In this document: in pieces, positions 1 through 11,824 of the stretch | How the letters are laid out: each line of letters opens with the position of its first letter | How positions within the stretch are numbered: the stretch's first letter is position 1 | Assembly (NCBI GenBank): GCA_032622095.1 | Contig: CP136063.1 | Location: 29,762,987 to 29,826,986, forward strand | Direction of reading: 5' to 3' | Length of the DNA: 64,000 nt | Source: Siphonodentalium dalli | Lineage: Eukaryota > Mollusca > Scaphopoda > Gadilida > Siphonodentaliidae | Notes under the pieces: generated by a model | The model's input: the letters and a program-made list of their open reading frames with translations, nothing else | Databases searched by the model: none | What the model was told of the DNA's origin: nothing | Position numbers and translations under genes: made by a program

Positions 1-872
1 CCAACTAAAAACGCAAACGCTCTTTATCCATGATGTGGCATATTCGCCGGAAACGAATCAACAACGTGTATAACTCATGTTAAAATTGGTCGGGCGGATT
101 CCAAATCCTAACTTTACGCGTTTATTAGTCCAGTAAATTTCCAGACCAAATTCCAGCCAATTCAGTTGAACCCACCAAACACCTCATAGGGAGATGAACA
201 AGGGAGAGAATACCAACAAAATGGGGCCATAGCTATATATGGTCGAAGTTGGCCAGCGGTCCCAGAATATGGACCCGACCTGTCTCTGTATATAGTATAC
301 CCAAATACCAAAATTACATGTTATCCAGTTGATACTATATAAAGTTATTATCCATAAGTCAAAATCGAGTAGATGGATGGACAGACCGACAGACGGAGAG
401 ATTAATAATATAATGCGTCCATATTCTTTTTAAATTTAAACATATGTTGCACGGGGAGTTTGAGTTTGTTAATTAGCTTTGCACTATGAACTTTATGATT
501 GGATGGCCTTGTTTAAATACTATGTGGCATGCAGTGGATTCCGCACATAGAGTAACGCTCATGGGATGATAACCCGATGCAGTAAAGATCCATTTATACT
601 TACTATTACATGATACCCAATGTATCAGTAGCTCCGTTCCTGTAACCACGCCTCGTTGATAGTGGGTAACTAACGATTCGTATCAACATGAGTTATTTCA
701 TTAGATATGTATCCGAAATGGTTAATTGGTTAATTCTGTTATTCGCGGTCGCTTTTTGTTACAAATACCCATAGCGAGCGCCATGTATGCTTAAATGTCG
801 TGTTAGATTTAATTTAACATACACAATTGCCTTATTCTTTTCCCAAAGATGATAGACATACAGACATCCGCC
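1..872. other. Intergenic; ZNF-family 3' flank from ~450
   Basis: No gene is visible. From about 450 to 872 the sequence is a close copy of the 3' flank found downstream of the zinc-finger genes at 23580-23984, 15405-16097, 9454-9730 and 60890-61030, including the part around 'gtggcatgcagtggattccg'. The flank probably belonged to a zinc-finger unit left of the window. Bases 1-450 have no recognised content apart from a short GACAGACC/GACAGACG stretch near 380. Confidence 0.6.
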
Positions 873-1987
873 TTAAAGATGGATTATGTCTTTAAATAAC
901 AAATTTTAAAGGTGGATTATCTCTTTGTAAACATGTATGATATAGTTACCGGGGTATAAAATATTAGATTTGAATCGAAGACTCCTGTCCGGAAATGCTT
1001 CTATCGATTAATATTAATTTTATTTCGAATATTTTCTGGTCTAAAAAGGTGTGTTTGTTCAGCTAACGAACAACAGTGGTTACTGTTAACAGAGACCAGA
1101 AATTATATTGTGCAATTTTGTCACAAATAAACGTTAATTATACTCATTATCGCTTATATCTGTGGAACAAAACAATACAAACAACCAATCTGTGACATTT
1201 GACATTCGTTGCGTAGCGGTAGGAACAGCCCAGTGCTCTATATCGCAATACGGTCTCATCCGAATGGTCGGTTCTAAAAATAGTAACATAAATGGGCCCG
1301 ATTTAATATTCGAAATAAAATCAATATTAATTGATAGAAGCTTTTCCGGACATAGGTCTTCAGTTCATATCTATTATTTTATACCCACGCAACTATTTAA
1401 AATTTGTTATTTAAAGAGATAATCCATCTTTAATATTCGAAATAAAATCAATATTAATTGATAGAAGCTTTTCCGGACATAGGTCTTCAGTTCATATCTA
1501 TTATTTTATACCCACGCAACTATTTAAAATTTGTTATTTAAAGAGATAATCCATCTTTAAATAGTTACGTAGGTATAAAATAATAGACATGAACGGAATA
1601 CCCCTGTCTGGAGAAGCTTCTATCAATTAATATTGATTTTATTTCGAATATTAAATCGGGACCGTTCATGTTACTATTTTTAGAACAGACCATTCGGATG
1701 ATACCATATTGCGATATAGAGCACTGGGCTGTTCCTATGGCTACGCAACGAAAGTCAAATGTCACAGATTGGTTGTTTGTATTGTTTGGTTCCAAAGATA
1801 GACGCACAGGTATAATGAACGTTTATTTGTGACAAAATTGTTACATAAAATTTATGGTCTCTGTTAACAGTAACCACTATTGTTCGTTAGCTGAACAAAC
1901 ACACCTTTTTAGACCAGAAAATATTCGAAATAAAATTAATATTAATCGATAGAAGCATTTTTGGACAGGAGTCTTCGATTCAAATTT
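873..1987 (-). mobile_element. TTAA-type MITE (host copy), interrupted by a second MITE
   Basis: A member of the ~530-bp MITE family in reverse orientation. Its left terminus starts at TTAA 873 with AGATGGATTATGTC. At the internal TTAA at 906 another copy (906-1560) is inserted, and the host resumes at 1561 with 'atagttacgtagg'. The right end is lost at ~1985, where a direct-repeat element begins. The uninterrupted paralogue is at 23985-24452. A copy of the flank without any insertion is at 16080-16110, where a single TTAA (16098-16101) stands in place of the element. Confidence 0.75.
906..1560 (+). mobile_element. TTAA-type long-TIR MITE with tandem-duplicated 3' end
   Basis: Full-length copy. 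TTAA (906-909) is followed by AGGTGGATTATCTCTTTG, and the element ends ...AGAGATAATCCATCT-TTAA (1430-1433). The first ~160 bp and the reverse complement of the last ~160 bp align throughout, so it is a foldback-type element. The terminal 127 bp (1307-1433) are repeated directly at 1434-1560. No transposase is encoded. The TTAA duplication and purine-rich end suggest mobilisation by a Kolobok- or piggyBac-type transposase; that assignment is inference. Confidence 0.8.
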
Positions 1988-2602
1988 TGTTTCACATATA
2001 GAAGGTGGCATATAATTGGTAGGTGGCTGTCGGTGCCCGTATACATGTTGTATATTAATTATGATCAAATGTTTCTTTATGATTATGCATGGAAGCTTCA
2101 AGAATAAATAATTCCACTATATATCTAGTTTTCTCTCAGCTGCAATTGTGTTCGTTTGGCTTCAAACAGTATAATTGCGGTTGAGAGAATTCTGGAACAG
2201 ACTATAGTTGGAACGGCGGAAGAAGGGTAACTCTTCCACGTCCTTTCTTGGAGTTTCCATGCGGGAACGACAAACAATTTATTCGAGTTGAACATTTTCT
2301 TAATTATTGACCCACCCGCCACTCCCATTACATTTTTGTTTAATTAATATAGGCGGGCATTCCATAGTTTTGACTCACCGATGCCGGCATCCACTTCCCT
2401 TTTTCACACCACACATTGCTGTGCCACACTCTGCAGGGGAAATTTTGTTTCACCTATAGAAGGTGGCATATAATTGGAAGGTGGCTGTCGGTGCCCGTAT
2501 ACATGTTGTATATTAATTATGATCAAATGTTTCTTTATGATTATGCATGGAAGCTTCAAGAATAAATAATTCCACTATATATCTAGTTTTCTCTCAGCTG
2601 CA
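1988..2602. repeat. 157-bp direct repeats flanking ~300 bp (TRIM-like candidate)
   Basis: Two direct repeats of 157 bp (1988-2144 and 2446-2602), both beginning TGTTTCAC and ending CAGCTGCA, differ at only a few positions. The sequence just before the second is purine-rich (gcaggggaaa), as a polypurine tract would be. This fits a terminal-repeat retrotransposon in miniature. No convincing primer-binding site or target duplication is visible. AATT borders each repeat, so two independent insertions of a short element are an alternative. The paralogous copy is at 24453-25067. Confidence 0.45.
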
Positions 2603-2668
2603 ATTATAACAATATTGAATGTATTAGTGCCCAAATTGCAACAAGCCACAACATATAAACAAATATGT

Positions 2669-3196
2669 TTAAAGATGGATTATCTCTTTAAATAACAAAT
2701 TTTAAATAGTTGCGTGGGTATAAAATAATAGATATGAACTGAAGACCTTTGTCCGGAAAAGCTTCTATCAATTAATATTGATTTTATTTCGAATATTAAA
2801 TCGGGCCCATTTATGTTACTATTTTTAGAACCGACCATTCGGATGAGACCGTATTGCGATATAGAGCACTGGGCTGTTCCTACGGCTACGCAACGAATGT
2901 CAAATGACAAATATTGGTTGTTTGTATTGTTTTGTTCCACAGATATAAGCGATAATGAGTATAATTAACGTTTATTTGTGACAAAATTGCACATAATAAT
3001 TTCTGGTCTATGTTAACAGTAACCACTATTGTTCGTTAGCTGAACAAACACCCCTTTTTAGACCAGAAAATATTCGAAATAAAATAAATATTAATCGATA
3101 GAAGCATTTCCGGACAGGAATCTTCGATTCAAATCTAATATTTTATACCCCGGTAACTATATAATACATGTTTACAAAGAGATAATCCACCTTTAA
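2669..3196 (-). mobile_element. TTAA-type long-TIR MITE, complete copy
   Basis: A 528-bp element bounded by TTAA at 2669-2672 and 3193-3196. Its left end is AGATGGATTATCTCTTTA and its right end AGAGATAATCCACCT. It sits at the left border of the ZNF-A leader. The same insertion occurs in front of ZNF-B (28918-29424 plus 35948-35956), where it is split by a LINE. Confidence 0.85.
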
Positions 3197-3806
3197 AACA
3201 GTTGAAATTATGTCAATGAAAAACAAAATGCAAAAAAAAGTGGTCACAAACTGTTTCCGGCCTCAGGTACCTCCCACCTCATGTCTCGTAAACCCCCCCA
3301 CCCCCCTGATGTTCTTGCAAATCTTGCTAAATTCTATTCTATTCATGTAGGCTGTATATTCATCTATCGTTTCTCGAATGGTGCTTCTAATCACAACCAC
3401 ATATTTAGACGCACGTTTATTGCGCACAATACGATATTTCCTTTGTTCGATTGATACCGAGATCCTTCTTCTTCTCTTTAACTTTCCATCCATTTAGGGT
3501 AAACCATTCTGGTATGTGCATATGTACAGCAGATAGATTGATAAAACAACAGTTGGATAAAAATCACGGAGATGTCAGGTCTGACTATCAGTCTATGCAA
3601 AATTTCACGTGTGAACAGTTCACGAATATCTTTAGCCAAGAGACAGAGATCGGTATTCTATCTTGGACGGTGTCGCTGCCACGGACGAGGATAAGTCGTT
3701 GAACATCGATGGACCAAGACTGAACGGCAGCTTATCTATAATGATTGCCACTTCACGAGATAAACAGCGCATATATACATGTAGGACTATCTGACTATTC
3801 CACACA
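3197..3806 (+). promoter_or_regulatory. 5' flank and leader of ZNF-A with likely 3' splice site
   Basis: The sequence is shared with the 5' sides of ZNF-B, ZNF-3, ZNF-4 and ZNF-5. A pyrimidine-rich stretch (about 3465-3492) ends in 'ccatccatttAG' at 3496-3497, the best candidate 3' splice site. The exon would start at 3498, giving ~309 nt of leader before the ATG. The leader has small indels between paralogues that are not multiples of three, so it is more likely untranslated than coding. A C-rich run lies near 3294-3306. Confidence 0.5.
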
Positions 3807-4943
3807 ATGGTAGATGCTAACCTGAATAATCATGAGACCACCAACACAGAGAATAAACGACATGATTGTGACGTATGTGGGAAACTGTTCGCCACTTCAG
3901 GCAGCTTGGTGAGACATAAGAGAATCCACACCGGAGATAAGCCTCACCATTGTGAAATATGCGGAAAATCATTTAACCAATCGGGCAGCTTGGTGAAACA
4001 TAAGAGAATTCACACTGGAGATAAACCTTACCCTTGTGCTATATGCGGGGAATCGTTCACTCAATTGAACAACTTGGTGAGACATAAGAGAATCCACACT
4101 GGAGATAAACCTTATCGTTGTGATATATGCGGGGAATCATTTATTCGATCTGACATATTGGTGATACATATGAGAATCCACACCGGAGATAAGCCTTATC
4201 ATTGCGATATATGCGGGAAATCTTTTAATGCATCGAGCGACTTGGTGATACATAAGAGAATCCACACCGGAGATAAGCCTTACCGTTGTGATATATGCGG
4301 GAAATCGTTTAATCGATCGAGCACCTTGGTGGTACATAAGAGAATCCACACCGGAGATAAGCCTTACCGTTGTGATTTATGCGGGAAATCATTTAATCGA
4401 TCGAGCGCCTTGGTGGTACATAAGAGAATCCACACCGGAGATAAACCTTTCTGCTGTGATATATGCGGGAAATCATTTAATGATTCGAGCGCCTTGTCGA
4501 TACATAAGAGAATCCACACCGGAGATAAACCTTATCGGTGTGATTTATGTGGAAAATCATTTAATCGATCGAGCGCCTTGGTGGTACATAAGATAGTCCA
4601 CACCGGAGATAAACCTTTCTGCTGTGATATATGCGGGAAATCATTTAATGATTCGAGCGCCTTGTCGATACATAAGAGAATCCACACCGGAGATAAACCT
4701 TATCGGTGTGATTTATGTGGAAAATCATTTAATACATCGAGCAACTTGGTGACACACAAGAGAATCCACACCGGGGACAAGCCTCACCATTGTGATATAT
4801 GCGGGAAATCATTCAGTCAATCGTGCAGCTTGATGACACATATGCGTATCCACACCGGAGTTAAGCCTTACAGTTGTGATATATGCGGGAAATCATTTAA
4901 TCGATCGAGCGCCTTGGTGGTACATAAGAAAATCCACACCTGA
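3807..4943 (+). CDS. ZNF-A: 13-finger C2H2 zinc-finger protein
   Basis: A 378-residue protein, likely a nuclear DNA-binding factor; its target is unknown. The ATG lies in a strong Kozak context (ACACAATGG). A short N-terminus of about 20 residues carries no KRAB, SCAN, BTB or ZAD domain. It is followed by 13 fingers of the form C-x2-C-x12-H-x3-H at exact 28-residue spacing, joined by HTGDKPY linkers (TGVKP before the last). All zinc ligands are present. Helix positions -1, 3 and 6 vary (R, Q, D, T, A, I at -1) while the rest is nearly constant. The frame ends at a TGA (4941-4943) where sister fingers have GGA, and finger sequence continues beyond it, so the protein is probably a truncated form of a longer ancestor. 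The paralogue is 38945-40081. Expression cannot be judged from sequence. Confidence 0.85.
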   Translation: MVDANLNNHETTNTENKRHDCDVCGKLFATSGSLVRHKRIHTGDKPHHCEICGKSFNQSGSLVKHKRIHTGDKPYPCAICGESFTQLNNLVRHKRIHTGDKPYRCDICGESFIRSDILVIHMRIHTGDKPYHCDICGKSFNASSDLVIHKRIHTGDKPYRCDICGKSFNRSSTLVVHKRIHTGDKPYRCDLCGKSFNRSSALVVHKRIHTGDKPFCCDICGKSFNDSSALSIHKRIHTGDKPYRCDLCGKSFNRSSALVVHKIVHTGDKPFCCDICGKSFNDSSALSIHKRIHTGDKPYRCDLCGKSFNTSSNLVTHKRIHTGDKPHHCDICGKSFSQSCSLMTHMRIHTGVKPYSCDICGKSFNRSSALVVHKKIHT

Positions 4944-5519
<576 letters not shown>

Positions 5520-6723
5520 AAATTCCTTAAATCGACATGTAGTTTGCAATCAAATCGAAAAAATAAATTTTCGATATGCCTTTTTATCATCATCATAATA
5601 TGAAAATATAGTATATGTGGAATGTGTCACGTTAAAATGAGCACCGGAGGATCATGTTCCTATTTTTCAGCTGCCATGAAAACGGTAGGCACTTTTATGC
5701 ATGTTTTCTCCGTTACCAACCCGAAAAGGTAGCATATGGGCACATACAGTCTATTTAAACATGTGGCAACAGTTTTATATTGTCACAATCAATACACAAT
5801 GGTGGCTATAGTCACATGCATGCAATTTTATAAAATACTCATGATTCGAGATGTCACTAGCCAGATGTTTAGGGTCAATGGCTACCCGTATATCTTAGGA
5901 TTACCGTGCAATTAAAAATTAATTCCGAATCCAACACTCTTTATCACTCTATATGGTGTATAGACAGACGAAATGGGTCAATTTCTGATGTGGGGATATA
6001 TAAGTTTTCAAAAACAAAACATGTGGAAAATATTGATGTGGCGTTTGTGATATGCGACACACATACTTTACAGTGGGCGTGGTAACGGAGAAGACACATT
6101 TTGGGTCTTTATGTTCCTAAATATTGCGAATCGTTGATGCACACTAAATTTTGAATAATATGTGACACAAACGTGTTCGGTTGAATTTCTAATTTCGCTG
6201 GAAACATATTAACTATTATTTGAAACTACATGCAGTCCCATGTACTTTGAATGTGTATATGTTTCCAGTAAACCCATATCATTGATCTATGCTGGTGCAC
6301 ACAATTCTGTGCATCTAGAAATAAGACCTGCGTAATCATGCCATTCAATTTTATTTGATTACATAAATATAAGAATGTGTTAATATTTTGTCGAACAAGG
6401 AATACCTGACAATTCAAACGCCCGATGTAATATTAGCATGGACATGATGGTAACGGAGAAAACACCTATATATAGTTATATACGACATGTATGCAAGTTT
6501 ATGAATGAGGAATATTTTGCTATATTCAAACCGGTTTTGGACAAGTTTCCAAAAACAACTGCCAAAACAAAATGCATTGTTTTATTCATGGATTGGTACT
6601 AGTATGCAATATGATTAAAATTCGAAATTAATTTTAAATAGCTAGTAGCCTTCAATTAATTTCCTGCCTATTTTTAAATCAATTGAATAAATGTCATCGT
6701 TACTAGTGTCATTCACATTGAGT
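5520..6723. other. Intergenic; 3' flank of ZNF-A with recurring 15-mer
   Basis: No gene is visible. The stretch is duplicated at 40664-41873. It holds three copies of the motif GGTAACGGAGAAAAC: 5703-5717 on the minus strand, 6081-6095 with one mismatch and 6449-6463. Confidence 0.5.
5562..5567 (+). terminator. Candidate poly(A) signal of ZNF-A
   Basis: AATAAA about 43 nt past the ancestral stop and ~620 nt past the premature stop. It is conserved at 40705-40710 behind ZNF-B. Confidence 0.4.
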
Positions 6724-7300
6724 CTATATGTCTAAACATGACAAACGCGTGAAATTATCACCGTCGTCAAAGACACCGTAATCCTCTCCGCAACCTTCAT
6801 GAAACCACTTGACATAATCTGAGCACAACACCCATTCGTCGCGTTTACTGGGATCGAGTGGATCACCATAAACCCAGCCACACTTCCCACAAGGATACGC
6901 ATCTTGACAGTTATTTTCCGCACTCTTTTTTGAAGCTCGCTTGCCTTTGATGACCGTTGACCGAGAACCATTAGACTCGCGAACATGTGGTACATCGTTG
7001 TGAACTTCCAATTGCATTTCAGGTCGGATTCACCATTTGAAGTTAGGAACGGGTAGCACATAGGGTAAAACGAGGGCGCTTTCGTTGAGGTGAATAAATG
7101 CGACATTAACATTGGCGTGATTGCCCCAATCACAAAATGCGGCGGCGTTCTGTATCACAAATTTACCGGTCTTCACTGCAACGTCAGCCAACCTCTTGGA
7201 GGTCCCTCCAATTCTATCACACGGCCCTTTTCCATGACCTGCTTCCAAATATTGCCAGGTAGCTTTCACGCCCATCTTAGAATGATTACTGACAAGGTTG
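6724..7300 (-). pseudogene. Remnant of a GHGKG-domain / PHD-like protein
   Basis: On the minus strand one frame gives a piece with a WQYLEAGHGKGPCD motif followed by IGGTSKRLAD (7030-7275 plus a few upstream codons). After a stop at 7030-7032 the same frame continues with CGKCGWVYGDP, DEWVLCSDY and WFHEGCGEDYG (6724-7017). From memory, such HGKG-x-C/P-D segments followed by a C-terminal Cys/His finger occur in invertebrate multi-copy, transposon-associated proteins. The finger has lost ligands (Tyr where a Cys is expected) and the internal stop is shared with the duplicate at 41874-42431. The gene was therefore dead before the duplication. Confidence 0.6.
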
Positions 7301-7335
7301 AAGATATGTCTGTTTCGATATTGGCTGTTGGGTGA

Positions 7336-7860
7336 ATCCTAAATGTGGTGGATGTATTTGACACCGGGAACAATATATAACACCATTTGTTTGACATAAA
7401 TCGGCCAAGGGGCTGAGAAATAGCATATGCATGGGTGTCCTATTTTGAACCCCTCTGAACAGCGACAATTTTGGATCAGGTTGAGGTATGTGAGGTGTTT
7501 AGAAAGAGTACCTGTGGAGGGACACCCCTGGTCGGCGGGCATTTTGGATCGGGTGGTGTGAAAGGGGGGATATTTAGATTATCTTGGGGCACCCTTTGTT
7601 TTACCTAAATCGACCAAGGGGTGCCCTATTTGTACATCTCTGGATGGTGTCCATTTTATATCGTGGTGTGGTGAAGGGGGTGGGGGTATTTAGATTGGCC
7701 CCCTACACACACCTTTTGTTTGACCTAAATCGGCTGAGAAAAGGCACGGTGCCCTATTTGAACCCTTCTGGACGGCGGCCACTTTGGATCTGGATGGGTG
7801 CGTGGATAGAATATGTGTGTGGGGGGCAGCATACAAAACCCTTTGTTTGACATAATTATA
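7336..7860. repeat. Degenerate ~110-125-bp tandem repeats
   Basis: Four or so diverged units each carry 'ctttgtttgacctaaatcgg', then 'ctatttgaacccctctgg', then 'ggcgg-catttt-ggatc' and a G-rich run (gaagggggtgggggtattta). The duplicate at 42490-43098 has one more unit and a longer poly-G run, as expected for slippage. Confidence 0.65.
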
Positions 7861-9354
<1,494 letters not shown>

Positions 9355-9730
9355 GTTCATGACATTTAATATGTTCGTCGCGGGAGGATTGGAAACAATC
9401 TTAGATTCCGATGACAGAGCAGAAAAGGAGGGCAGAATGAATCTACTTCGTAAATTAGCGCTGCAATATGAACTTTATTATCTTAAATACTACGTGGCAT
9501 GCAGTGGATTCCGCACATAGAGTTTGGTCAAAGCTCATGTGATGATAACCCCAAGTGAAGATATATTTATACTTACTATTAGAACGGTATACCGATACAT
9601 GAGGCCCTATGTATCAGTAGCTCCGTTCCTGTAACAACGCCTCGTTGGTAGAGAGTAACTAACGATTCATATCAACATGTGTTATTTCATGTGTTATTTC
9701 ATGAGATATGTATCCGAAATGGTTAACTGG
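9355..9730 (+). other. 3' flank of ZNF-2
   Basis: A copy of the family 3' flank (ggattggaaacaatcttaga, then cagtggattccgcacatag), including a single unit of the 50-bp repeat that is expanded at 15533. It has a short internal deletion compared with 15219-15530. Confidence 0.6.
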
Positions 9731-10306
9731 TTAAAGATGGATCATCTCTTTAAAGATGGATTATCTCTTTAAATAACAAATTTTATGGATTATCTCTTTG
9801 TAAACATGTATTATATAGTTACCGGGGTATAAAATATTAGATTTGAATCGAAGACTCCTGTCCGGAAATGCTTCTATCGATTAATATTAATTTTATTTCG
9901 AATATTTTCTGGTCTAAAAAGGTGTGTTTGTTCAGCTAACGAACAATATTGGTTACTGTTAACAGAGACCAGAAATAATATTGTGCAATTTTGTCACAAA
10001 TAAACGTTAATTATACTCATTATCGCTTATATCTGTGGAACAAAACAGTACAAACAACCAATCTGTGACATTTGACATTCGTTGCGTAGCCGTAGGAACA
10101 GCCCAGTGCTCTATATCGCAATACGGTCTCATCCGAATGGTCGGTTCTAAAAATAGTAACATAAATGGGCCCGATTTAATATTCGAAATAAAATCAATAT
10201 TAATTGATAGAAGCTTTTCCGGACATAGGTCTTCAGTTCATATCTATTATTTTATACCCACGCAACTATTTAAAATTTGTTATTTAAAGAGATAATCCAT
10301 CTTTAA
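9731..10306 (+). mobile_element. Nested TTAA-type MITE copies
   Basis: Two terminal motifs (TTAAAGATGGATCATCTC at 9731 and TTAAAGATGGATTATCTC at 9750) precede 'aaataacaaatttt', where another copy starts without its first bases (ATGGATTATCTCTTTG, ~9774). That copy runs to its right end CATCT-TTAA at ~10306. The junction is at the same subterminal TTAA that is hit at 906. Confidence 0.7.
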
Positions 10307-10522
10307 CAATTTTGTCACAAATAAACGTTAATTATACTTATTAGCGCTTATATCTGTGGAACAAAACAATACAAACAACCAATCTGTGACATTTGACTTT
10401 CGTTGCGTAGCCGTAGGAACAGCTCAGTGCTCTAAATCGCAATATGGTATCATCCGAATGGTCTACATTCTGAACATAGTAACATAAACGGTCCCGATTT
10501 AATATTCGAAATAAAATCAATA
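10307..10522 (+). mobile_element. Partial MITE copy
   Basis: The middle part of the MITE (caattttgtcacaaataaac to gaaataaaatcaata), cut at ~10522. In the duplicate at 44350-44757 the same copy is continuous with its left half, so the complete MITE to the left (9774-10306) was inserted into it. Confidence 0.65.
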
Positions 10523-11824
10523 ATATGACCATACGTAAACGTAATAAAGCCCACGTAGATTAAATCTGGCAGTTTGCAATACAAAATACATTTATAATAA
10601 TTAACTCTTTTGAATTATACTGGTATCGAAATTAGTCGACGAAATTGCTGTGACAAAGATAAAGGGAAATAATGACATTTCTTCCTGTGCTCAAATAGAA
10701 CTTTCGAACTAGTGTTCTTTTGTGCGACACTGTTCACATTTTCACAACATGGTATCTACTCGATGTGTTTACTGGTAACACCGAAGATCTGGTCTGTCTG
10801 ACAGCGTGGAGATATAATACAATTACATTACACTATGCTCCAAGTTGTGTGTTGAAATTCGGCACTACATGTGGAGTGTATGCAGAGTGTGCTGAATAAC
10901 TCACGGTATGTTGCTACACAGCTAAGTCATGTTGTCCAAAAATATCCGATGTCAAATCAAATCTGAGATGGAAATGCTTATTTGCATACCGTTAGGTTGG
11001 AGGGTATTGTGTTAGCACATGGTGACGTCATATAGTATAAAACAGTTCACAATCTGAAGGAACGAGGCCTGTTACAGTCATGTCGCAAGCATAGGGGTGC
11101 TCGTTCCATATCACAACTAAAGAATACATGGGTGACATTAAGAACTAACCACGATTGAACATAGTGACATTAACGGATTGACAGACCCATGTCATGCAGT
11201 GTATGCCGCAAGCATATGAACGCATGCATTTGACACTATATATCAATTGTACCCAATTACAGGTTATGTCATACCGTTATCAGGTGTTATTTGGTTATGT
11301 GCATAGCGTTCCTACATCAATAATGTGTACACTGCTACTACGTCAATAACTCAATTTTCAATATATACGAGGATATGATGATCAACCTGGGAACGCAATG
11401 TGACATTAAGAAATACAATGAACCACTACCGGTTGGACAGACTATTGCCATAACTAGTGTATGTCGCAAGCATATGGATGCACTTATGACACGATATCAA
11501 TATGCACGCTTGGTATAGAATATATACACAAAACTGCGCGTGTGGGTTACTGTTGTCAGTATATCGGACGAGTTCAATGGCGTAGGATGGCACAATCTGC
11601 CAAAAACAGTATTGTTTTCCTTAAGAGGCGCGTGCATGAGTATCATACATCGGTCAGTAACAAACATGCAGTTGGGTCTGTTTACCACACGCTCGATCGA
11701 TATATTCTAACCGACTCTTCCCCACCGATGTCTCTGTATCCACTGTTTCTTGACTGAAAGTGCTCAATTTCAGGTAAAAAACGCATATATTTAACCATAA
11801 AACCTGCTTTTTAGTGACTTCATT
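10523..11824. other. Intergenic block with promoter-like cluster and short repeats
   Basis: No convincing ORF. It is duplicated at 44758-45713 plus 48166-48493. An octamer ATTTGCAT (10980-10987), a CRE palindrome TGACGTCA (11023-11030) and TATAAAA (11036-11042) lie within 63 bp and are all kept in the duplicate. Downstream, a module containing 'tgacattaag' and 'tgtcgcaagcata' recurs (~11081, ~11203, ~11461). It may be a promoter for a non-coding transcript; no transcript is recognisable. Confidence 0.35.

Noticed and set aside
1162-1422. An 86-codon frame (EQNNTNNQSVTFDIRC...) repeated in many places
   Set aside because: It is the core of the 530-bp MITE, starts at GTG and is broken in other copies. 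The similarity reflects recent amplification, not coding selection.
4137-4596. Alternative-frame and antisense ORFs over the zinc-finger arrays (MIYAGNH... and MDSLMYHQ... types)
   Set aside because: The 84-bp period is a multiple of three, so any stop-free frame of one unit is open along the whole array; these are shadows.
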